A DNA stretch of 21,797 nucleotides, from positions 1-21,797 of IMG/VR virus record IMGVR_UViG_3300028925_003701. One strand, 5' to 3'. Every line of letters begins with the position of its first letter. The first letter of the stretch is position 1. Under the pieces are notes generated by a model. That model searched no databases. It had not been told where the DNA came from and saw only the letters and a program-made list of their open reading frames with translations. Shown here one piece after another: positions 1-3,947 of the stretch. The position numbers and the translations under genes are program-made. This stretch comes from a virus.

Positions 1-605
1 CTCAAGCTTTTCCATTACCTGTAAATGATGAAGTATGCCTTGGAAGGAAGGATACTATAACTGGTGAACTACTTGAAAAGTGTTCAAAGTGTTACGCTGA
101 TAATAGGGGCTTTTATGCTATGCCTGATACTATAAGAGTACGGGAAGATAACTTAAAGATAATCAAAGAGAATATACAAGTATTTATATTTTTTATGATC
201 GGCAAGTTAAACAGAAAGAAGAATAAAGAGTTTCGATGGTTTGATAGTGGAGATATATTCTCAATTGAGTTCTTAAATGGTTTAATTGAAGTATGTAAAA
301 AGACACCTAATACAACACACTGGATACCAACAACTACTTGGAACTACCCAAATAAAGAGTTTTTATCATTATTACAAGTATTGCAAGCTTTACCTAATGT
401 TAGACTAAGAGCTTCAAATAAAGGTAGCATACCAGAACTACCTCAAGGTCTGTATCCTTTACAATCTGTAGTAGTCAAAGAAATAAAGGATAAGAGCACT
501 AAAGAATTATTCTATTGTCCTGCACCTAAACAAGGCGGGAAGTGTAAAAATTGTTCAGCATGCTACAACAAAAACATAATCACAATAGCTTACCTTGAAC
601 ACTAA
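1..605 (+). CDS. Gp88-like Cys-rich phage protein, 5' truncated
   Basis: The reading frame is open from the first bases of the window, so the true start lies upstream; the ATG at 120 is internal. About 200 residues are visible. Near the front is a CSKCYA motif and near the end CPAPKQGGKCKNCSACY, with RWFDSGD in the middle. The C-x2-C-Y-A near the start and a Cys-rich tail are the layout I know from the phage Gp88 domain family first named in actinobacteriophages; its biochemical function is not known to me. The paired cysteines suggest metal binding (inference). It ends 16 bases before the next gene and leads the early run of small genes. It has no T7 counterpart, so it is probably an accessory host-interaction gene. 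Family assignment is fairly likely, function unknown. Confidence 0.7.
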   Translation, partial: QAFPLPVNDEVCLGRKDTITGELLEKCSKCYADNRGFYAMPDTIRVREDNLKIIKENIQVFIFFMIGKLNRKKNKEFRWFDSGDIFSIEFLNGLIEVCKKTPNTTHWIPTTTWNYPNKEFLSLLQVLQALPNVRLRASNKGSIPELPQGLYPLQSVVVKEIKDKSTKELFYCPAPKQGGKCKNCSACYNKNIITIAYLEH

Positions 606-621
606 CTAAAGGATAAACAAA

Positions 622-819
622 ATGAATAACTATAAAAACTTTGATGAATATTTAGAGTGTGAGTATCAAGAACAAAGCAATACTTTAGGTGAATTTTATG
701 AGTGCAATGGTGGTCACTTATGGCATATATCAGATATTAAAAAAGAGTACTACCATATTAAATCAGCTAAAACATTCAACTATGATGAAATGCTTAGAAA
801 GTGTGGTGTAGAACTATGA
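622..819 (+). CDS. Small hypothetical acidic protein (65 aa)
   Basis: This 65-residue protein is not one I recognise. It is rich in Glu, Tyr and Asn (MNNYKNFDEYLECEY at the front), has three cysteines, and shows no signal peptide or membrane segment. An AAAGGA site lies about nine bases before the ATG. Its stop overlaps the ATG of the following 28-codon gene (ATGA at 816-819), which supports both as translated and coupled. The position in the left early cluster of a T7-like phage suggests a host-takeover accessory gene, but that is inferred from location only. Confidence 0.65.
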   Translation: MNNYKNFDEYLECEYQEQSNTLGEFYECNGGHLWHISDIKKEYYHIKSAKTFNYDEMLRKCGVEL

Positions 820-902
820 TAACTAAAATTGACTTAAATACCCTGGTTTTTGCTTGTCTATTTGGTGTACTTATCTGTATACTTATTCTAATATCCTTTT
901 AA
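816..902 (+). CDS. 28-aa single-span membrane miniprotein
   Basis: The ATG at 816 overlaps the TGA of the preceding gene (ATGA), and the frame runs 28 codons to TAA at 900. The peptide begins MITKIDLNTL and continues as an almost unbroken hydrophobic stretch (VFACLFGVLICILILISF), enough for one membrane span with the C-terminus at the membrane face. No known family is evident. Such tiny membrane proteins are common in phage early regions, where some block superinfection or alter the host envelope; nothing here shows which. The translational coupling and the clean hydrophobic profile are the main arguments that it is real. Confidence 0.5.
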   Translation: MITKIDLNTLVFACLFGVLICILILISF

Positions 903-915
903 TAGAGGTAAGACT

Positions 916-1083
916 ATGCTAACAAGTAGAGAGAAACAGATGATTGACCTGGCAGTAGAAACAGCTATTAATAAAGTGAAAAATGATCCTGTATTACTTA
1001 AAGAATGGTTAAATGATATAGATACAATAAACAATCTTAATAAACTAGTCAGAGAAGAAATGAGGCATCAATATGTTGAATGA
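916..1083 (+). CDS. Small helical hypothetical protein (55 aa)
   Basis: The frame from ATG 916 to TGA 1081-1083 codes for 55 residues beginning MLTSREKQMIDLAVE and ending MRHQYVE. An AGAGGTA site sits about six bases upstream. The sequence is charged, without cysteines or hydrophobic spans, and looks predominantly alpha-helical (for example AINKVKNDPVLLKEWLNDI). I recognise no family. It overlaps the next gene by 11 bases in another frame, the tight packing seen throughout this early block. Function unknown; probably a small cytoplasmic phage accessory protein. Confidence 0.55.
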   Translation: MLTSREKQMIDLAVETAINKVKNDPVLLKEWLNDIDTINNLNKLVREEMRHQYVE

Positions 1084-1249
1084 ACTATCACAACTAAGGG
1101 TTAACCTGGATGAATACTACACCAGGATTGATGATTTAAATACATATAAGAAAGAAAAAGCAAAGTGGGACTATTATACTGCTAAACTGTTAATATTTCA
1201 AGTCTACATGACTGATAACCGTAATTTCTACTTAGGTGTTTTAAGCTAA
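1073..1249 (+). CDS. Small hypothetical protein (58 aa)
   Basis: ATG 1073 lies inside the end of the previous gene, with a GAGG site about eight bases upstream, and the frame closes with TAA at 1247-1249 after 58 codons. The product starts MLNELSQLRVNLDEYYTR and is rich in Tyr, Lys and Leu; a helical, possibly coiled-coil segment covers the first two-thirds. It resembles no family I can name. The stop codon overlaps the ATG of a 14-codon micro-ORF (TAATG at 1247-1251). Function unknown. Confidence 0.55.
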   Translation: MLNELSQLRVNLDEYYTRIDDLNTYKKEKAKWDYYTAKLLIFQVYMTDNRNFYLGVLS

Positions 1250-1293
1250 TGAGCTTTGATTTTAGGCTACCAGACAGTAAACCTGTAGGGTAG
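1249..1293 (+). CDS. 14-codon micro-ORF overlapping a hairpin
   Basis: An ATG at 1249 overlaps the preceding TAA (TAATG) and opens 14 codons (MSFDFRLPDSKPVG) ending in TAG at 1291-1293. The second half lies inside the hairpin at 1262-1298, and the stop codon is in its 3' arm. It has no strong Shine-Dalgarno site of its own, so translation would depend on termination-reinitiation. It may be a leader peptide acting on the RNA structure before the zinc-ribbon gene, or a chance ORF. A second 14-codon ORF with the same layout occurs at 2191. Confidence 0.3.
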   Translation: MSFDFRLPDSKPVG

Positions 1294-1298
1294 CTTAA
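1262..1298 (+). other. RNA hairpin in early untranslated segment
   Basis: Bases 1262-1271 (TTAGGCTACC) pair with 1289-1298 (GGTAGCTTAA) through ten pairs including one G-U. A 2x2 internal loop follows, then a 4-bp upper stem (ACAG/CTGT, 1274-1277 with 1283-1286) closed by a 5-base loop. No T-run follows, so this is not a standard intrinsic terminator. It begins a 118-base stretch (1250-1367) that otherwise holds two further hairpins and a ribosome binding site. Role unknown; an RNA processing site or translational control element are options. Confidence 0.55.
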
Positions 1299-1305
1299 GA
1301 TAAGA

Positions 1306-1321
1306 GCTTTAAAGGCAAAGC
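1306..1321 (+). other. Small stem-loop
   Basis: GCTTT (1306-1310) pairs with AAAGC (1317-1321) around a 6-base loop. It is the middle of three consecutive hairpins in the 1250-1367 untranslated stretch. Alone it would be unremarkable; it is listed because the three structures follow one another with gaps of 7 and 8 bases. Confidence 0.35.
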
Positions 1322-1329
1322 AAGGGCTA

Positions 1330-1346
1330 CTCAGAGCCTCTCTGAG
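1330..1346 (+). other. Perfect 7-bp stem-loop before zinc-ribbon gene
   Basis: CTCAGAG (1330-1336) and CTCTGAG (1340-1346) form a perfect 7-bp stem with a 3-base loop (CCT). It ends 21 bases before the ATG at 1368 and about 10 bases before that gene's TAGGAG site. No T-tract follows. It could be an mRNA-stabilising or processing hairpin at the 5' end of the downstream message. Confidence 0.45.
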
Positions 1347-1367
1347 GGTATTACAATAGGAGACACA

Positions 1368-1751
1368 ATGAAATTTAAGCTAAATAAGGTAGGTAAAGCT
1401 AATAACAATCAGTTTGCACCTTATTCACAGATCATCGAGCATATATGGTGTGATAAGTGTAATACTAGGGAAACTTCAAGTATGTCTGTAGGTTATACTC
1501 TACAAGGTATACAGTTCTGGTGTGATAACTGTGATAAGTCTGTACTACACATAGCACTAAATCCAGGTTCATATACGGTTGATCCTAATCCACAAGGCAA
1601 GTTCAATAGACGTAACTTAAGAGCAGGGGAAGAGCGTATGAATGATTATAGTATTACTTCTATGGATTTACTTGAACAGAAGAAAGAAGAAGAGAAGAAC
1701 GACTATGGGTATAACCATAAGATAAGACACAATGCCATATACAGTAGGTAA
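1368..1751 (+). CDS. Zinc-ribbon-like small protein (127 aa)
   Basis: The product has two C-x2-C pairs (CDKC near residue 28 and CDNC near residue 52) separated by about 20 residues of likely beta strands, the pattern of a zinc ribbon. The C-terminal third is charged and helical (LEQKKEEEKNDYGYNHK). A TAGGAG site eight bases upstream and a hairpin just before it mark the start. I recognise no precise family. Small zinc ribbons often bind nucleic acid or a host protein such as RNA polymerase; for this protein that is inference. It stands after a structured untranslated stretch and before a likely regulatory region, so it may be transcribed as its own unit. Confidence 0.65.
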   Translation: MKFKLNKVGKANNNQFAPYSQIIEHIWCDKCNTRETSSMSVGYTLQGIQFWCDNCDKSVLHIALNPGSYTVDPNPQGKFNRRNLRAGEERMNDYSITSMDLLEQKKEEEKNDYGYNHKIRHNAIYSR

Positions 1752-1779
1752 ACTTAAGCAAACAAAGGATAAACTCATA

Positions 1780-1842
1780 TTTTAGTTGAAGTAAGACTCA
1801 TTCCTATATAGTATAACATATAGTATATACTATAAGTCTTAC
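1780..1842 (+). promoter_or_regulatory. AT-rich inverted-repeat control region
   Basis: The 159-base gap 1752-1910 has no credible gene. GTAAGACT (1791-1798) is repeated inverted as AGTCTTAC (1835-1842). Inside, TATAGTAT (1807-1814) pairs with ATACTATA (1827-1834), and 1819-1834 is itself a perfect 16-base palindrome, TATAGTATATACTATA. At 1780-1790 lies TTTTAGTTGAA, an 11-mer found again before the capsid gene (18345-18355). It could be a promoter, an operator or an easily melted replication start. The 3' part also has weak sigma70-like boxes (TAGACA at 1853, TATAGT at 1874, 15-base spacer). Exact role uncertain. Confidence 0.4.
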
Positions 1843-1910
1843 TATAAGTTTTTAGACAAGTAGTAGTAGTTACTATAGTTAATACAATAGGTTAACCAAA
1901 GGAGAACCTT

Positions 1911-2147
1911 ATGACTAACAGGTATAGGATCAATGGTGTATCATCAGATAATGAGCAAGAGAGTAAAATACATGATGTTAAACTAAAGACTTATAATAAG
2001 ATAGGAGAAGTGACTGATTCTATTTATATTTCAGGCTTAAGTCTACATGATGAAGTTTATTCGACTAAGACTAAGCAATTCATGACTATAGATGAGTATC
2101 ATGCAGGTAAGAAGAAGAAGTACCTAAGAAGTCTATTGAATAACTAG
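1911..2147 (+). CDS. Hypothetical protein (78 aa)
   Basis: This protein of 78 residues begins MTNRYRINGVSSDNEQE and ends in a strongly basic tail (AGKKKKYLRSLLNN). The centre (KLKTYNKIGEVTDSIYISG) suggests beta strands. No cysteines, signal peptide or membrane segment are present and I recognise no family. An AAAGGAG site six bases before the ATG fixes the start. It is the first gene after the inverted-repeat region at 1780-1842, so it may be under that region's control. The basic tail could contact nucleic acid or acidic proteins (inference). Confidence 0.6.
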   Translation: MTNRYRINGVSSDNEQESKIHDVKLKTYNKIGEVTDSIYISGLSLHDEVYSTKTKQFMTIDEYHAGKKKKYLRSLLNN

Positions 2148-2190
2148 AGTTGCATTAGTTTTAAATATATGCTATAAAGGAGATGTTTTG

Positions 2191-2235
2191 ATGGTTGTTT
2201 GTCTCTCTCCAGACCCAGGGTTATCTGTAGTTTAG
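2191..2235 (+). CDS. 14-codon leader-like micro-ORF with ideal RBS
   Basis: AAAGGAG at 2176-2182 stands eight bases before ATG 2191, the best-placed ribosome site in this gap. The frame codes for MVVCLSPDPGLSVV and stops at TAG 2233-2235. Its last five sense codons form the 5' arm of the hairpin 2212-2248, and the stop codon straddles the loop and 3' arm. A ribosome reading it would keep the hairpin open, as in leader-peptide control. The next gene (ATG 2262) lacks a clear ribosome site of its own. Whether the peptide matters or only its translation is unknown. Confidence 0.4.
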   Translation: MVVCLSPDPGLSVV

Positions 2236-2248
2236 ATAGCCTTGGGTC
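2212..2248 (+). other. 15-bp hairpin overlapping the micro-ORF stop
   Basis: Bases 2212-2226 (GACCCAGGGTTATCT) pair with 2234-2248 (AGATAGCCTTGGGTC) in an unbroken 15-bp RNA stem with two G-U pairs and a 7-base loop. It is the most stable-looking structure in the early region. The following sequence (ACTTAACTAAACC) is not a T-run, so intrinsic termination is unlikely. It lies 13 bases before the next ATG, where it could affect ribosome access or be cut by RNase III as in T7 early RNA; both are inferences. Confidence 0.6.
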
Positions 2249-2261
2249 ACTTAACTAAACC

Positions 2262-2582
2262 ATGCATGAAATAATTATAACTATAATGCTTATTATTCCA
2301 CCAGCTAGTCAAGGTATATATTGGGATATAGGTGAAGTACATAATCAACTCCAGGTTACCTTTGAGTCCGGTGTAAAGGCCAGCTATTCAGCTATTCAAG
2401 TGCCTTGTCACACTAAGCCTATCAAAGTAGGATGGGCTGTGTATCATACCAAGTCGATAGGACAGGAGACTTGCTACCTCACTGATACTAACTATCCTGT
2501 CATGGTGCGTGGGCCTTGGAGAACTACGATAACAAAGACATTCAAAACTAAAGGAGAACACAATGAGCTACCTACCAAATAA
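2262..2582 (+). CDS. Predicted exported protein with one Cys pair (106 aa)
   Basis: The N-terminus MHEIIITIMLIIPPASQG looks like a short signal peptide or anchor with possible cleavage after Ala-Ser, followed by a likely beta-rich domain with Trp residues and exactly two cysteines (VPCHTK and QETCYL) that could form a disulfide outside the cytoplasm. No clear ribosome site precedes ATG 2262; an in-frame ATG at 2286 would leave a truncated signal. The gene follows the 14-codon micro-ORF and its hairpin, so translation may be coupled or controlled through them. The last 20 bases overlap the next gene. No family recognised; an envelope-acting early phage protein is the likeliest role by context. 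Confidence 0.55.
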   Translation: MHEIIITIMLIIPPASQGIYWDIGEVHNQLQVTFESGVKASYSAIQVPCHTKPIKVGWAVYHTKSIGQETCYLTDTNYPVMVRGPWRTTITKTFKTKGEHNELPTK

Positions 2583-2757
2583 TGAGTGGTACGAGAATCT
2601 ATTTGAGAACTGCAAGTCTAAAAAAGAAGTAGAAGAGAAAGCAGTAGAGATGATTAGATATAGAGATAAAGATAGATATGAATATGAAAATAATGCAGTA
2701 ACTATAGCTCAAGGTCATGCAGCGACAATAGAATCTCTTATCAATCAAATGTACTAG
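2563..2757 (+). CDS. Small charged helical protein (64 aa)
   Basis: ATG 2563 follows an AAAGGAG site with seven bases between, inside the last codons of the preceding gene. The 64-residue product is highly charged and helical (SKKEVEEKAVEMIRYRDKDRYEYE), with one Cys and no membrane segment. A plausible coiled coil spans roughly residues 18-45. I recognise no family. It is the one clearly cytoplasmic member between two predicted exported proteins in this run. Function unknown. Confidence 0.6.
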   Translation: MSYLPNNEWYENLFENCKSKKEVEEKAVEMIRYRDKDRYEYENNAVTIAQGHAATIESLINQMY

Positions 2758-2766
2758 GAGCACACT

Positions 2767-3057
2767 ATGATAGTCTTAGTCACCTTAGCACTTACTACTT
2801 TTAGTTCCTACCTGGTTATGCCTTCATGGTTTGACCACGGCTCCTATAGCCAATACTCCACTCACTCTACCCTAGAAGAGTGTCAGCTAGTCAAGCATGG
2901 TATGGACGCAATCTGCGTAGGTGACTCACCATATCACCTATATGTAAACGATGAAGCAGAAGTAGTAGAAGAGTTTAAGAAAGAGATAGAGTTTACCAAG
3001 TGTGATTACTGGAGTGGTTGTTATTCTCACCGTCCAGTAACAAGGAGTGGACAATGA
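2767..3057 (+). CDS. Predicted exported protein with four Cys (96 aa)
   Basis: The protein opens with a hydrophobic segment (MIVLVTLALTTFSSYLVM), suiting a signal peptide or N-terminal anchor without basic residues. The remainder, about 75 residues, is polar and has four cysteines (LEECQ, DAICVG, TKCDYW, SGCYS) that could make two disulfides in the periplasm. An AGGAG site lies about six bases before the ATG. Its TGA overlaps the ATG of the next gene (ATGA, 3054-3057). I see no known family. Beside two other exported-looking small proteins it may be part of an envelope-modifying or superinfection-blocking set (inference). Confidence 0.55.
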   Translation: MIVLVTLALTTFSSYLVMPSWFDHGSYSQYSTHSTLEECQLVKHGMDAICVGDSPYHLYVNDEAEVVEEFKKEIEFTKCDYWSGCYSHRPVTRSGQ

Positions 3058-3212
3058 GTAAATACCGCTTTAGGATCTTATTTGTGGTGATGTTACTTTC
3101 AATTGTTTCATGGAAAGTATTCATGGAAGCTCCTGCTAAAGTTGTAGATACCACCTGGCACTTTGAGCACTGTACTTCTAACTCATCTACAGACTGTGGA
3201 CGATTAGAATGA
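3054..3212 (+). CDS. Small signal-anchor protein with one Cys pair (52 aa)
   Basis: I place the start at ATG 3054, not the upstream in-frame ATG at 3018, because AAGGAG lies six to seven bases before 3054 and the ATG overlaps the previous stop (ATGA). The 52-residue product has a basic N-terminus (MSKYRFR), a hydrophobic span (ILFVVMLLSIVSWKVFM) and a short polar tail with two cysteines (EHCTSNSSTDCGR). This is the layout of a type II signal-anchor or exported miniprotein with a periplasmic disulfide. It is coupled at its stop to the following membrane-protein gene (ATGA at 3209-3212). No family recognised. Confidence 0.55.
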   Translation: MSKYRFRILFVVMLLSIVSWKVFMEAPAKVVDTTWHFEHCTSNSSTDCGRLE

Positions 3213-3424
3213 TCTGGATTGAGAGCTTTCTATCAGTGTGGGCTTTGATAGCCATACGAATGTTAGCTCAAGGCCACAAGGCTGGCCCTATTGTAGGTTG
3301 GATAGGGCAGGTCTTGTGGGTTTCCATGTGGATATACACCAAGCAGTACGGCTTCATACTAATTGATGTTGGCCTTGGTTATATCTACTTGGAAGCTTAC
3401 TTGAAAGGTAAAAAGAATGCGTAG
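3209..3424 (+). CDS. Small multi-span membrane protein (71 aa)
   Basis: ATG 3209 overlaps the TGA of the previous gene. The product is largely hydrophobic: segments around residues 2-19 (SFLSVWALIAIRML), 27-43 (GPIVGWIGQVLWVSMWI) and 48-62 (FILIDVGLGYIYLEA) suggest two or three membrane spans, with a basic tail (KGKKNA). I cannot assign a family. It resembles a holin only in size and span number, and its early position argues against a lysis role; a membrane partner for the adjacent exported proteins is equally possible. Its last 8 bases overlap the oxygenase gene. Confidence 0.55.
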   Translation: MIWIESFLSVWALIAIRMLAQGHKAGPIVGWIGQVLWVSMWIYTKQYGFILIDVGLGYIYLEAYLKGKKNA

Positions 3425-3947
3425 ACCTATGCAACTCAATCACTACCTAGGAGTCTTCTCTCCTGAAGAGGTAACCAGGATCACAGAACTAGGTGATTCA
3501 TTAGATTTAGTAGAAGGTGCTATATTAGTCAAGGGTAAGGATTCCATAGAGCACAAGAAGAGAAACACTAAGATAGCTTGGGTACATCATACCTTAGACA
3601 CCGCTTGGATATTCACCAGGATGGCTAAGATGTGGATGCTTGAACCTATCTCTATGTTACAATCATTCCAGTACAGTGTGTATCATGTAGGTGGACACTA
3701 TGATTGGCATAGAGATTTAGGGACAGGCGGTGACATCGTGAGTAACAGGGTTATATCAGGTACGCTCCAGTTGAGTGAACCCACAGATCATAAGGGTGGT
3801 CTATTGGAAGTGGAGAATGAGTTCGGGCCTTGTACAGTAGAGAAGGAAAGAGGCATGATCACTTCATTTCCAGCTGGATGGAGACACAGAGTTACACCTG
3901 TTACTCACGGTATTAGAAAGACTTTAGTTATGTGGGGATTACGCTAA
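3417..3947 (+). CDS. 2OG-Fe(II) dioxygenase (P4H/PiuC-type fold)
   Basis: This 176-residue protein has the double-stranded beta-helix signature of 2-oxoglutarate/Fe(II)-dependent oxygenases. The HxD iron ligands are H98 and D100 (DWHRD), the distal ligand is H157 (GWRHRV), and R167 (GIRKTLVMW) fits the 2-oxoglutarate carboxylate. A GGLLEV strand and FPAGW turn also match the prolyl-4-hydroxylase-like subgroup. Such enzymes hydroxylate proteins, nucleic acids or small molecules; this one's substrate is unknown. It lies directly before the RNA polymerase, with its TAA overlapping that gene's ATG (TAATG), so the two are co-expressed early. ATG 3417 follows AAAGGTAAAA; a second ATG at 3429 would remove only four residues. 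Family certain, role open. Confidence 0.88.
   Translation: MRRPMQLNHYLGVFSPEEVTRITELGDSLDLVEGAILVKGKDSIEHKKRNTKIAWVHHTLDTAWIFTRMAKMWMLEPISMLQSFQYSVYHVGGHYDWHRDLGTGGDIVSNRVISGTLQLSEPTDHKGGLLEVENEFGPCTVEKERGMITSFPAGWRHRVTPVTHGIRKTLVMWGLR

Noticed and set aside
1250-1367. Possible tRNA or tRNA-like RNA from three successive stems
   Set aside because: There is no 7-bp acceptor closing the set, no T-loop motif and the loop sizes (5, 6 and 3 bases) do not fit a cloverleaf.
2150-2178. TTGCAT and TATAAA boxes with a 17-base spacer before the micro-ORF
   Set aside because: The -35 matches poorly and the transcript would begin after the AAAGGAG site that serves the micro-ORF. Kept only as a weak possibility.
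3018-3053. Upstream in-frame start extending the 52-aa anchor protein by 12 residues
   Set aside because: The extension lacks a ribosome site and would place polar residues before the basic N-terminus, whereas ATG 3054 has AAGGAG and stop-start overlap.
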